Assembly (NCBI GenBank): GCA_902728285.1
Contig: CACVBU010001106.1
Span: 200,300-264,299 of the forward strand
Reading direction: 5' to 3'
Length of the DNA: 64,000 nt
Origin: Clytia hemisphaerica
Taxonomy: Eukaryota; Cnidaria; Hydrozoa; Leptothecata; Clytiidae
Made by a program: the position numbers and the translations under genes. This document shows positions 1 through 11,419 of the stretch, piece after piece; within the stretch, counting starts at the first letter, position 1; each line of letters starts with the position of its first letter. The notes under the pieces are model-generated. The model searched no databases and was not told where the DNA came from. It saw only the letters and a program-made list of their open reading frames with translations.

Positions 1-718
1 TAGAATTGATCTCCATTGTAGAAAGCATTCCCAAAGTATTTAACGAGTATTTCCCACTTACGGGAATAGAAATTTCAATGTATCTTTAATGTCCTTTGAA
101 GCCCTTGGCCAATCTATTCCTTGATAGGGACTAAGATTCTAAAAAACTTATAATTTAGATTAGTTATTATATTATTGAAAATGAAATTAAATTATAGAAA
201 TTACACGCATTTTTTATAAGAACCAGTACTTCTTGCTCAGGCCGGGCTGTTATAATTTTTGCAATTTTTCAGGCTTAAATGTTCTTATGATGTTCTTAGC
301 CGCTTAGTTTCTTTACTTAAAAAATCAGTTAAAATCTTGTTGAAATTAGGTTTTTAATAATTTCTGAAGCTGAGGCTTCAGATTGTTCTTAATTGTTTTT
401 AGGTTTTGGCCAAAATTTCAGCCTCGTGTTCTAATAAAATTGTTCTTATACAAAACGTGTAATTGTCATTCAGAATATTTATTTAGACTACTTAATTTTT
501 TAGCAAAAAAGTCATCACTACCGTACTATTTTTTTTCATATTTTCTGTTTTCTATGCTTTGTAAATTATGAATTGTTCGTTTTTAATGTCACAGAAAAAA
601 ATTATCCGCAAATAAACACAAATTATTTAAAAGATCTCTCATTTACTTTTGAAGACTTGTTAATGAAAGATTTCGACAAAAGCAAAAATCATCTTCCAAA
701 GTATTTAGAAAGTCGGGA
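1..718. other. AT-rich intergenic DNA, no gene seen
   Basis: Only short, low-complexity reading frames occur here and none shows splice-bounded coding character. I see no repeat or RNA structure beyond short A/T runs. Confidence 0.5.
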
Positions 719-1104
719 ATATGAAATTTCAACATATTAGGAAGTTAGGAATTTAATTTTTCAAGCCTGTTTGAAAGTTTGAGAATGTGGTCTTTCAACT
801 TTTTTGGAAAGTTGGGAAGACGATCTGGTCGAAAGATGTTGGAAGGTAAGGTGCACAACTTCCCGATCCTTGTTGAAAGATCAACTTTAAAACCTGTCGA
901 AAGATGTCAGAATATGAAATTTCAACATATATTAGGAAGTTGGGAATTTCATTTTCCCAGCCTGTTTGAAAGTTTGAGAAGGTCGTCTTTCAACTTTTTT
1001 GGAAAGATGGGAAGATGATCTGGTCGAAAGATGTTGAAAGGTAAGGTGCACATCTTTCCAATTTTTGTTGAAAGACCAACTTTCAACTCTGTCGAAAGGT
1101 GTGG
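719..1104. repeat. Two-copy tandem repeat, ~192-bp unit
   Basis: Two adjacent units start at about 719 and 911, each opening with ATATGAAATTTCAACATAT and sharing the words GATCTGGTCGAAAGATGTTG and AAGGTGCAC at the same offsets. The units are also rich in the inverted words CTTTCAAC and GTTGAAAG, so single strands could fold. The second unit abuts the truncated 5' end of the LINE. Copies are diverged by roughly a tenth by eye. Confidence 0.75.
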
Positions 1105-1159
1105 AAATGTGACCTTCCTACATCTTTCCGACGATTTGAAAGACATTATTTCGCCCAGT

Positions 1160-3343
1160 GAATCTGTAGTCAGGGAAATTATCTATGATAAAAACTTTAT
1201 TGTCGCTTGTATTTATAAACACCCTGAAGCGGATGCTACTAATTTTCAAACCCTATACTCAAATCTACTTGATAAGATTGTATCAGAAAAGAAAAAAGCT
1301 ATAATATTTGGAGATTTCAATCTAGATCTTCTAAGGGCAGATTCCAAATCACACATAGAAGATTTTCTTAATAGCAATCTATCTCATTTTTTCTTTCCTA
1401 CAATTACAAGACCTACCAGGATAACTCCAGGTTCAAAAACTCTCATTGACAACATTTTTTCAAGCTTTGTCACCACTGACATGTTTTCATGTAACCTGAT
1501 AAGCTCTATTTCTGATCACCTCCCTCAAATTTTGAAATTAAATCTGAAACCTAAAAAAGCTCCAAAGATTAAAATCTCTAAAAGGGACTTGAGAAATTTT
1601 AACAAAGACGATTTTCTAATGCAATTCTTGTCTCTTGATTGGGACAATCTTTTCCAAAACAAAAACAACTCTGACAAACTAGAAATTTTCATAACTGAGG
1701 TTAACAAAGTCATTGAGAACCATGCTCCCATGAAACACACCTGGAAGAAATCTATGCAACCAAAAAATCCCTGGATATCCAAAGGCTTGCTGAAATCAAT
1801 CAACACTAAAAATTCTTTATATAAAAAATTCTTGAAGGCTAAAGACCCTGATCTCAAAGCCCAAAAACATACTAACTTTAAAAAATACAGGAATCTGCTT
1901 TCGAAACTCCTGAGAATGAGTAAAAACAAGTATTACAATAATTTCTTTGCTGAGAACAAACATGACTTAAAAAAAAGTGGAATGTATTCAATGAAATAAT
2001 TGGCACCAAAACCATTCCTGATCTCTCGCCTAAACTTCTACTACACAATAATCGCGAAATAACCAACGACAAAGACATAGCTGAAACTTTCAATAATTTT
2101 TATGGCTCAGTAGCTGAACTTACAAAAAATCAAATCCCTCGGACTGACAAATACTTCATTGATTATTTAGGGGATCCATTATGTAACTCTATTCGTTTCA
2201 GGCAGATTACACCCACTGCTGTACTTAAACTTATCAATGATCTTGATGCTCAGAAGGCATCAGGGCCTTCAAGTATTCCTACATCCTTCCTAAAAATGAT
2301 ATCTCCAACTGCAAGCACCATATTATCTCACATCTTTAACGTCAACATTAAAGAAGGCATCTACCCTGATTGTCTAAAAAAAGCTAACATAAAACCTTTA
2401 CACAAGAAAGACTCAAAACTAGATATTGGCAGTTACAGACCCATTTCTCTGCTATCCAACATAAATAAAATCTTCGAAAAACTTCTTCATTTCAGACTAG
2501 TCAAATTCTTCGAAAACAACAACATCTTTAGTGAAAAGCAATTCGGCACTAACCATGCTGTGATTGCCCTTACTGAAGTTGTGAGATCAGCATTAGATAA
2601 TGGTAATTTTGCAGCTGGAGTTTTCATTGATCTTAAGAAGGCTTTTGATACAGTAGAGCATACCATCCTGCTACATAAACTGGTTCATTATGGCATCAGA
2701 GGACCAGCTCTTGCTTTACTCAGGTCTTATCTCTCTAATCGTACTCACTGTGTCGATATAAGAAACACACATTCTGATCATGTCATCATCAAACATGGTG
2801 TCCCTCAAGGATCTGTTTCGGGCCCCCTGTTATTCATCATTTATATTAATGATCTCCATCGCTCCCTAGAAAACTCAGTAACTATTCATTTCGCTGACGA
2901 CACTAGTCTTATTTGCTGTGATAAATCTATAAAACATCTGAACAGAAAGGTTAACAGGGATCTTGCTCTATTGGTCCATTAGCTGAGAGCAAACAAAATA
3001 TGCCTTAACGCCTCAAAAACTGAAATAATCCTACTTAGAAGTCCCAGGAACACTTTTACTAAACATCTTAATTTCAGACTCAGTGGACAAAAACTTCATC
3101 TATAAAGCAAAGCTAAATATCTTGGAATCCTGCTAGACGAGCATCTTTCTTGGGAACCTCAAATTCACAGTGTCTCGAACAAACTTTCTAGAACTGTTGG
3201 CTTCCTGTTAAAACTCAGACATTTTGTGGACTTCAAAACACTTCTTTCTGTCTACTATGCTTTATTTGACTCACATTTAAACTATTGTCTTCAAACTTTA
3301 GGTCATACCACTCAAGCCTCTTTCGAAATCAACATAAAAGGGC
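1160..3343 (+). pseudogene. LINE ORF2 remnant: endonuclease and reverse transcriptase
   Basis: The APE-type endonuclease part reads IIFGDFNLDLL followed by SDHLP near 1510-1530, the conserved Asp and Ser-Asp-His landmarks. After about 1978 the frame shifts by one at an eight-A run, and the new frame carries reverse transcriptase motifs YRPISLL, FIDLKKAFDTVEH, HGVPQGSVSGPLLF and the catalytic FADDTSL at about 2890. In-frame stops are TAG at 2980-2982, where a Trp codon would fit, and TAA at 3103-3105. Reading resumes (KAKYLGILLDEHLSWE) until the inserted element at 3344. This is the replication enzyme of a retrotransposon; the copy cannot make full-length protein. Confidence 0.85.
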
Positions 3344-5561
3344 TTGCGGAACGAACGTTCTGTTTTCGCAAAGCGAAGAAATCCAAAATGTACTACTCCA
3401 TCATTAATGCAGAATAACAAAAAAGCAACTTATAAGATCTTTTTCTGCTGAAGTAATTACTGTACACATTTTTTTATAAGCAAGTGTCTGCCCCTATGGC
3501 GCTATGTCAGGCTCGCATTTCGCTTAGCATTATATTGTTCTTAAAACAAAAGAGCCAACAAATGATAAAGGTACCAAAAACTGAGTCTGCACATGCTAAT
3601 AAATGTTATGCTTATAGAAAAAAAACATGTAGTTATTCAAAAGACCGTTGCCTGGTTGCGTTTTCCCAAACGACTATGCCAAGGAGGAGAATGTTGGAAA
3701 AATTAGAAATGCATGAAGACAGGGGTGTTCCAAAAGCACCTGAAGGTATTTGAAAAGTCATTTGTACTCAATTTTGTAATTTTTTTTAACAGCTTTAAAA
3801 AATCTTGCTGACTAAAATTACAAAAATATTTGCTCAATATATACAACTTTCCACAGCATAAAATAACAAAAATTAATATCAAAAAATAGCACCGTGGCTG
3901 ATTGTACTGTTACAGAGAGTATTTTATACAAGGCTTTTGAACTAAAAATAATTTGATGTGTCTTAAAAAAAATCTTCTAGAATTTTTCAACATAAGTATC
4001 TGTGAAAATAGACCCTCTCTTAAATTAATAATAAAAAGCTCCAGCATAAAAAGAACGATGAAGAGCGGTGGAATTTGGCATAGACACCCTTGAGAATAAA
4101 CTCTATTGACTTCCAATTGTTTCCAATTTCAAAGATGAACCATCTCCCCCACAGGACAGGACCCCATTTTGTCATTTTGGCCGAAATGAGGTTTGACGGT
4201 TGCCAATTTTTAGAGGGAGCACACTGCGACGGAGAGCAGTAAAATTTGGCACAGAAACCCTTGAGAATAAACTCTATTGACTTCCAATAGTTTCCAATTC
4301 CAAAAGTAATCACAGGAACTTCAAAAACCAAATTTGAGAATATCAAACGAATATCAAACGTCAAACGTAGAGTATCATACCAACTTCAACTTAATATCCA
4401 ATCATATTTTATCGAATCTGGATGGGAATAATAGTGTAATGTTTGCTTGATCTCAAACCACAAAGTCTTTCTCGTTTCATGAAGAATAATTAAAAAACTC
4501 CTACAGTAAAAATAATGTGTCTGTTCTTCACGTTGTAAAGTCTAAAAGTTAAAATAGTTCGAAGTCTAAATGTTGTTCTTCACATCGTTCCTCCTCAACG
4601 AATTTTACTGACCACCACAATCACCAAAGCAAATATTTCAATGGCGTATGATCTTTTTCGTAAAACGTTACTCAAATAGTTGAACAGTCAGTGTATTGGC
4701 TGACAACGTGACAAAAAATCATTGTTTGGCAACAATATCCGCTGAATGTTAAGTTTAACCATGACATAATTCCAATAAAATTATAGTGTCTAAAAAGTTA
4801 AAATATTTCGAAATCCGAATGTTGTTTTAAATCTGACTTGACTGATGCAGTTGATATTTGGTTTGATCAAGTCACAAGAACAGTTTTCCATGAAACTAAT
4901 TGATGTAATAGGAATAGTTACTCCAATCAATTATCACAAAAAAGTGCCATGAAGTTTGGATGCCACAATGTCTATGTAAACAACCATCAGACCATTTATC
5001 GAAAATTTCAGTTGACAGCCACATCAGCAAGTAGAGGATAAGACAGCTCTCACCTCTCCCAGAGGAAGTGGTAAAAAACCTCAAGAATGATACTCGAGTA
5101 AAATTTCTAATAGTGTGAACAGTAGCAACGTCATTTTACAAGCAAAAAATGACTTTCAGCTTAAAAAAAATCGGCAGGATCATGTCGATAAAAACCGCCA
5201 TCTTTGTTTATGTTTCACAAGCGTGTGAATCAAACTCGATATAATTTCAGATACTTTTTACTTTTTTGCAAAAAAGTTTAATGATAGAAACAAAAATAAA
5301 GTTTTTCTAAAAGTAATTTCCAGTAAAATTTAAGAGATAGATGCTTCTTTTCACTGGTTAAATCGTATCATTCCTAAGAGCAAAGTCGACATTTTTCACC
5401 GTTGTCAAGCACTTCTCGATCGTCCATCGTTGTCAAGCACTTTTCGAGACACTTCTCCGAACATATACATTATTTTTTACGTCCCGCGTATGCGGATCTT
5501 GCCAAAGGATGCTACACTCCCTATTCGGGCGCTTCGCGCCCTCATAACGGTCGTTCCGCAA
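3344..5561. mobile_element. 2.2-kb DNA element with inverted ends inserted in the LINE
   Basis: The left end TTGCGGAACGAACGTT is matched in inverted orientation by the right end (AACGGTCGTTCCGCAA), and both junctions fall inside the LINE coding frame. The LINE frame reads EINIK before the insert and KIEVLQNKALRVI after it, so the host sequence is continuous once the insert is removed. A clean target duplication is not resolvable because the flank is A-rich. No convincing transposase is visible, so it is probably non-autonomous. Internal direct repeats lie at 4060-4133/4231-4303 and 4540-4577/4788-4827. Superfamily is not assigned. Confidence 0.65.
4060..4303. repeat. Direct repeat pair, ~73 bp, inside the inserted element
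   Basis: Copies at 4060-4133 and 4231-4303 share a long block beginning CCCTTGAGAATAAACTC with few differences. The offset between copies is about 171 bp, so this may be a duplicated unit of 171 bp. Confidence 0.7.
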
Positions 5562-5971
5562 AAATTGAAGTTCTTCAAAATAAAGCCTTGAGAGTTATAC
5601 ACTTTAAACATAGCAGACACTCGGCTCGCCCACTCTTTATTACATCTTCTATTTTGCCAATCAAAAAACAACTCAAAGTAAAGAACTGCCTTTTTGCTCT
5701 CGACCATATTCAAAATAATCTACCTAAATACTTTTCAAACTACCTTAGATACTCTCCTGTACACGAAGGTACAAGACAGTCACCCAAGAAACTTGAACCG
5801 CCAACAACCAATACGGTAAAGTATGGCTCTTACAGTGTAGCTTCCCTAATAACTAAGGACTGGAACGAACTCCATACTAAGGTTTTGATTCAAGACTTAA
5901 GCGAATGCTCTAAACAAACTCTTAAAAAACATTTACATCGTTTTATTTTAACTAAACTTGCATCTGATTAG
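5562..5971 (+). pseudogene. LINE ORF2 C-terminal fragment
   Basis: The frame continuing from the broken reverse transcriptase ORF reads KIEVLQNKALRVI, then SSILPIKKQLKVKNCLFA and GSYSVASLITKDWNEL, ending in TAG at 5969-5971. The LQNKALR block followed by a region rich in Lys, Leu and Trp-Asn is typical of the C-terminal end of CR1/Jockey-type LINE proteins. It is separated from the rest of the ORF only by the 3344-5561 insert. The 3' UTR follows to the TCTA tail. Confidence 0.8.
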
Positions 5972-6326
5972 ACTCTGGCTATTTACTTTCCTCTCTCTTT
6001 GTTCTTCTTTATTCTTTTGGTCCTTTCTTTATTATTATTTTTTTTATTCTCCTTCTCTGGTCTGAACTTGGCAACTCAACTTTAGTAGTGAATGCTAAAC
6101 CAAGGTTACTCCGTGGACACTAGTTTGTTGGAACTATCTTCGTTGTCTCCCTTCCGTTTCTCATTTACTCCCCATACTAGTATAAGTGATATATCAATTT
6201 TGGTTTTTCATAGGAAATATTTTTTCAACTTTTGCTAGTATTTTTAACCTGTATTTATCACTTTGTTCATATTTCACATCCACTTGTACATTTTATTTAG
6301 GATGAGAGTATCGGTAAATATATAAT

Positions 6327-6365
6327 CTATCTATCTAATCTATCTATATATCTATCTATCTATCT
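6327..6365. repeat. (TCTA)n microsatellite tail of the LINE
   Basis: Imperfect TCTA repeats form the 3' terminus of the LINE and end just before the CTTAGGC target duplication of the next transposon. Confidence 0.85.
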
Positions 6366-6384
6366 TTGAATGCTCAGCTTAGGC

Positions 6385-6609
6385 TAGGGAGGGGACTTAG
6401 AAAATAAAAATTAGATAGAATTTAGTGGCATATGTACAAAAGTTGCCAAATTATATAAAAAGAAGAAAAACATCGAAAATTTTGACCGGGGACCCTTTTC
6501 AGGGCCCCCCCGGGCCGCACTTCTGCGGGGTACTGCTTGCGGGGCCGGACCAAAAATAGCCTAACACCAACCTTCTCAAAACATAGTCATGTGACATATC
6601 AAATTATCA
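6385..6609. repeat. Left terminal inverted repeat of the 5.4-kb transposon
   Basis: About 225 bp, near-identical in inverted orientation to 11420-11775 once the MITE there is removed. It contains a GC-rich block (GACCGGGGACCCTTTTCAGG) in otherwise AT-rich DNA. Confidence 0.88.
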
Positions 6610-6987
6610 AGCTAGAAAAAGTTATGACCATATCTTGAACCGGTTTTTTTGAGTAAATTGCATAATTTGCAAGAAATTTGAATAAAACCTAGACTATGAG
6701 TTCCATTTTCTTATAGCTAGTAGTGAAACTTTTGCATAATTCTGGTTAATTGATCCTATTGATTGTAACAGGTTTCATGTTATGAAGACATTTTCAGGTT
6801 TATTTAAGTTTCCTTTTTAGAGTAGATTTTAAAATTAAAAGTTTTCTTAGGTCTGTAAATTATCATAAATAATGACAGTGCAAGTTTGTAAAAGGAAATG
6901 GTAGATGCAAAACAAAGTAAAAAGAAAATTATGAAGGAGTACGCATGGAAGATTTGCACTTAGTTTTCAATGGTTGATTAAGTTCTT

Positions 6988-7560
6988 TTGATGTTTAGAT
7001 TTGAAAAAAGTAAGAAAAGACAAAAAGGTATTCAAAAGCGTTTCATTATGGATAAAGGCGAGGAAAATGAAGCTGATGTACTTCGAACAAGAGCAAAAGA
7101 GTATTTCATCAAGCCAGAAGTTGTGAAGGAAAAACCAAAACGAACACAGAGGAATAAAAAGTTTTTCAATTGCAAAGAGCATCACAAACTGCCACAAGAG
7201 TGGACAGATGAATGTAAAGATTGTGATACCTGTGTTAAGTTTGAGATGTTGGAAAGATTACATTTGGGTGTTCTACCAAATGGCAAGGAAGGAATATCTT
7301 TTCACCACTAAGATGGTCAATATAGGAAAGAATGAGAATTTTGAAAAAACATTGGCAAAGGATTTTGTATAGCAATGGATTTTTTGCAATGTTTATCCAA
7401 AGAACTATCGAACAGTGGAGCGTGATATTAGAACATTATCAAATGATTATGAATCATTGAAAAAGAGAAGCACTTCAAAGAAATCAGATGATTACTGGTC
7501 TAAGTTTGAGAAATTCAGCAAACAGCTTAAAGAATTGTTTGACATAATTGGCAAGATTTT
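6988..7560 (+). pseudogene. Transposon N-terminal region: Cys-rich motif plus helical segment (frameshifted)
   Basis: The first frame is basic and ends with NCKEHHKLP, then C-x2-C-x2-C (CKDCDTC) and VKFEMLERLHLGVLPNGKE. This spacing of Cys and His could bind zinc. At about 7290-7312 the frame shifts by one and continues YLFTTKMVNIGKNEKF, with a TAG at 7369-7371, then CNVYPKNYRTVERDI and a Trp/Phe/Leu-rich helical stretch to about 7560. I infer that this is the 5' exon of the transposase gene. Upstream start is uncertain; the stretch is preceded by a possible acceptor (TTTGATGTTTAG). It is decayed in this copy. Confidence 0.6.
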
Positions 7561-7759
7561 CTTTTATTGTCAGTGTAATTAATTGCTAGGGCAAATTCTT
7601 TCCTAGCTGACAGTGATATCCAATTCAATTCTTCGCAATCTTTTGTCAAGGTATATAAGTTTAGTTCAATCAATAGACCATAAATTATAGCAGCTTAAAG
7701 TTTACATTTCATTCGAAAAAGGAATTGATTGGTGTTAAATTTCATTTTAAGGTCCACAA

Positions 7760-7893
7760 GAAAGGTTAAAACAACAAGAAACAACCTGGGGAGTCAAAAT
7801 GTGCCAAGATGACTGGACATTTTACAATAACCAAAAACAAATCCCACGAGAAGGGTTTTGTACCAGTTTCACTGATAGACAATGGGAAATCAG
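7760..7893 (+). pseudogene. Transposase gene internal exon
   Basis: The frame around 7793-7893 reads KMCQDDWTFYNNQKQIP and ends in a good donor (CAG|GTATGT). Its last partial codon joins in frame with the exon at 8047 (AG|A, Arg). The acceptor is probably TTTTAAG near 7751. Short, but the clean phase join supports it. Confidence 0.55.
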
Positions 7894-8046
7894 GTATGTT
7901 CCTTATGTTTATCAAAATCGTACTACATCCTGTGCCCAAGTTCAGGAGTTGCCATAAAGCACTTATGGTAATAACCGGGAGGGCACATTGCTATTCATTG
8001 TAAATCAAAATTCTTAATTGTTATTAGATTCAAATTTTTATTACAG

Positions 8047-9353
8047 AATAATTCCAGCGCCCACAATTCTAAATACAAATTTTCATCTTCTAAAATTTAG
8101 CAACAACCGCAAATTGGAAAGAATGAACAGATCACTTAACCAGTCATACCCTGAAGATTATTTTGAAAAACAAGATGCTTGTTCTGATGAAGAAGAGATG
8201 GACTGTGAAGACTCACTTGATCCAGACTTTAACCCTGAAAAGAAACGACCAAAATTTCAATATGTTCCTGTCTATGACCATTCCAATGATGATCCACTTC
8301 CATTTGAGTACAGGCATATCCGGAGTGGCCTCCATAGTGTTCGTCCAGAGTACTACATCTTGATTGAAAAGTTTATATCAGTCTATCATATGTCTTATGA
8401 GCAAGCTGAGGCAGCTGTAAGAGAAACCGCTAACGATCTGTTTGACAGAAAGAAATATGGAAAGTGGAAATCCTACAGCAGGGAACAAGATATTGACAAT
8501 AATACACTACCGATGAAGAAAAACTATCGTGTCAACTAAAAGCTCTTTGAAGCTATGGCTTTGAGTCTACTTGTTGAAGATATAATATTAGATGAAACAA
8601 ATAGCACATGCATCGTTTATTCCTATGATGGGTCAGGAATGAATAAGGTTGGCAATTATGTTGTTCAATCTCTTTCGATAAATGGAGTTAGGAGAGCGCT
8701 CCCAGCATTTGGTGTTTTTACTGAATCAAAAGAGACACTTAAGGATTTACAAACTACAACATTTGACATCTTGTCTGCAGCAAGCAATAGAAAATTCTCC
8801 AAGGAGAATATCCTGAAGAAGGTTAGCTTTGTGATGTCTGACAGCACCGCTCACAACTTGGGTGTCATAGAATCGGTGTGCGAAGAGTTGGATATTGAAG
8901 ATGTTCCAAAAACTCTTCTATGCAACGTCCACCCACTGATGATGTTCGATCAGAAGATCAGAGAGTTGTGCCAAGAAATTCACGATCATCTTGGTGGAAA
9001 GAAGTTAGCAGACTGCTTTTATGTCGATGTAGACTTCAGAAGAGAATCTTTCCCTATAAAAGCTGTTAAATGTCTCTCAAATTTCAACTGCAAGGATTTT
9101 TCTGCTAAGCCCTGGAACTACAGTACCCATTTTGGAGAATTTATTCAACCGAAGGAAAATGTTTCACTTTCCTCGAAAGATTCACGATTTAATAGACTTC
9201 CTGTGTGCTGTATAAGGTTGAATTATTTGATTGATGATATTGCTGCCTATCTTGAGAAGTACTCCGATATCCTTAACAACATAGCCATCATCGATAGAAG
9301 CTTTGTTCAAATGGAAATCTTGAAACCAATATTTGCTGCTATTGCTTTACTCG
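8047..9353 (+). pseudogene. Transposase exon: acidic linker and first half of DDE-like catalytic core
   Basis: The acceptor is TTATTACAG at 8038-8046 and the donor ACTCG|GTATTT at 9353. The N-terminal part is acidic (DEEEMDCEDSLDPDFNP). After an in-frame TAA at 8537-8539 the same frame carries a likely RNase H-fold core: YSYDGSG (candidate first Asp), FVMSDSTAHN (candidate second Asp) and CNVHPLMMF, a C-x2-H motif known in hAT, MULE, P and related transposases. It ends ALLG and joins in phase 1 to the next exon (LLG-IHVTVPYHSLL). The single stop is the only break seen. The family assignment is inference from motif order. Confidence 0.7.
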
Positions 9354-9509
9354 GTATTTATTAACAGTTATTTGATTTTTTTCTACCAGATGGCTCATTT
9401 GACAAATTTAGGTACATTAAATCTGTTTTACAGAAAACACACTTTGTATGAAAATGTTATATTCATTAAAAGTAATTCATTCACCATTTTTCAAAAATTG
9501 CCTTTTCAG

Positions 9510-10496
9510 GTATACACGTGACAGTACCATACCATTCACTTCTCATGACGAAAGAAACAAACTACTCAGCTCTTTTATCGGGCTTTTCGCAACTTTACAA
9601 GGACTTGACAGAAATTGATGCATCACTTTTTCTTTCACTTGAGCGTGTGTGCAGTTTCGCATCTGAAGACATCTTCCAGAGCTCCCTCCCAAAGAAGCAG
9701 TTCCTTCTACACTCACTTGAAGAGACAATTACGAAGTATCCGAAGGAAATCGAAAGGTTCATTCGTATTGCACTGGAAAAGTTTGCAGATGGGTTTCACC
9801 ACCAAAAGGGTGCTATTTTTGGGTTTTGTAAGGATGCAGATCAGAAAACAAATGTTTTCAAAGTTTCAAAAGCAACAACAGACCAATTAGCAAAGCTAGA
9901 CGCACATGTGGATGTCCATAACATTGGCGAGGAGAGAAACGTTGGTAGCTTCAATTATGCCTGTACTGCCCGTTCAAGAAATTTGGAATCAGCGTCTCGA
10001 AAAGTCGTCATGAAATCTTCTGCAGATGTTTTGAAGAGAGTTGTACCAGGAGAATTTAGAAAGTACCAGTCTCAATCAAAAGAGATTGAATCAATCAAGG
10101 TAAATTGGAACACGAAGATGAGACAGACGCAGGAGAAAGGTTACAGGGAAAAAGACCTGCTCAATGCCAAAAACGAGGAGAAGCGCCTGAAGGATTTGCA
10201 TTTTTTGAAGAGTCAACAAATACCAGGGCCATTTACATGTAAGGAAGATGTTGAGAATTTCATGAATTCCAGTAAGGAGAGCACAGAAAAAGTTGATCGT
10301 ATGTATAAGGAGGTGAGATATGCAAAGGCTAGTTCAGGATTTGGAGACAACAAATCAATGTTTAGATTGAGGCAAAATGGCAAGAGGTTGAGTTCAAGGG
10401 ATTATCAAGATGGGTTAGAAAGATATTTTGAAGGTGCCAAAGCAGCTACCAGTATCTCAATGGCAGATCTTAAGAGCATCCTCAGTGCTTTGGAAG
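9510..10496 (+). pseudogene. Transposase exon: second half of catalytic core and basic tail
   Basis: The acceptor CCTTTTCAG precedes 9510; the donor GGAAG|GTAAGA follows 10496. It is an uninterrupted frame. NIGEERNVGSFNY at about 9929-9961 is a candidate for the third acidic residue of a DDE triad. The rest is Lys/Glu-rich and probably coiled (NAKNEEKRLKDLHFLKSQQ). I recall similar unnamed proteins in aquatic-animal genomes but cannot name a family. Confidence 0.7.
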
Positions 10497-10697
10497 GTAA
10501 GAGAAAAAGAGTTTGTTGATTGTTTTAAGAGGCAATTTCAAAGTTTTAACAAGGATGTAAAGCAGGGTCTCTTAGTTTTTCTCTCAGCATTTTGATAAAA
10601 AACTTATTGGAAAGCCTGGGAAAGCTTGTGATAGAATGAATAGTTGAGTTTGACTTAAAAATAGTCAAGTTTTCCACCTTTGTGTTTTGTTTATTTG

Positions 10698-11211
10698 AGA
10701 CAACGTTTGGTTCAAAGCAAATCGAAGGGTCCAATGATGCAGAAGAAATGAATCCTGAAGTTAACAAAAAGTCTGTTAGAAATAGCAAACAACAGAATGA
10801 CAACAAGTTTAGTTCAGGGATGCACGTGGCAGCAGCTTGGCTAAAGGATGATAGTACTGAATATACATGGTATTTAGGTGAGTTCAGAAATATGGAGTTG
10901 GAAAGATTCCCCTAGATTCCCCTTATTGATGATTAATTTGCAAATTAAACAATCTTTTTCTCTATTTATCAGGTGTTATAGAATCAGTTGAAGACTCCTT
11001 AGTACGAGTTTCTTACTTCACACGTAGAGACAAATCTGGGAGCCAGTGGACATTTCCGGAAGAAGCCGACATCCAGGATACAAAATTGGATCAAATTATT
11101 TGTAAAGTTGATCGAGTTGCATATCAATGCACCGTGAGGATTAGATGTCTCATTGACAAAAGTGTTGCAGATGGCATCACAGACAAAATGAATAGAATTT
11201 TTAAAGTTTAA
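10698..11211 (+). pseudogene. Transposase C-terminal exons with SH3/Tudor-like segment
   Basis: Exon to 10877 (donor TTTAG|GTGAGT), next exon 10973-11211 (acceptor TTTATCAG, stop TAA 11209-11211); they join as WYLG-VIESV. The protein pattern AAWLKDD-x5-WYLGVIESV-x4-VRVSYF-x8-WTFPEEADI resembles small beta-barrel modules (Tudor/SH3-like) in which Trp-Tyr-x-Gly starts a strand. The start at about 10698 is approximate: the phase from 10496 does not join perfectly, which may reflect decay. Function inferred: chromatin or DNA contact by the transposase. Confidence 0.55.
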
Positions 11212-11419
11212 AAACATTCAGTTGCTTTGAAATCAGTAAAACATATATAACACATTATGTATCTACTTGAGTACAATTACATATTTTCTAAAACTAACAG
11301 AATTTTCAGTTTTCACATTTTTATTCAAATAAATGAGTTCAAGAAAGCTACCATAACTTTTTCTGGCTTGATTTTTGAACCCTATTACTAATGTTTTTTG
11401 GAATCAGCATCAAATTTCT

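Larger units (their letters stand above)
1150..6365 (+). mobile_element. 5'-truncated non-LTR retrotransposon (CR1/Jockey-type LINE), interrupted
   Basis: The order is an endonuclease C-terminal half, reverse transcriptase, LINE C-terminal region, a 3' UTR of about 400 bp and a (TCTA)n microsatellite tail at about 6327-6365. A short tandem-repeat tail is typical of CR1/L2/Jockey-like LINEs and marks the 3' end. The 5' end is missing: homology begins inside the endonuclease domain at about 1150, next to an unrelated tandem repeat. The body is split by a 2.2-kb inserted element (3344-5561). The copy is dead, with one frameshift and two stop codons. Confidence 0.85.

Noticed and set aside
1525..1929. 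134-codon minus-strand frame
   Set aside because: Antisense of the LINE endonuclease region.
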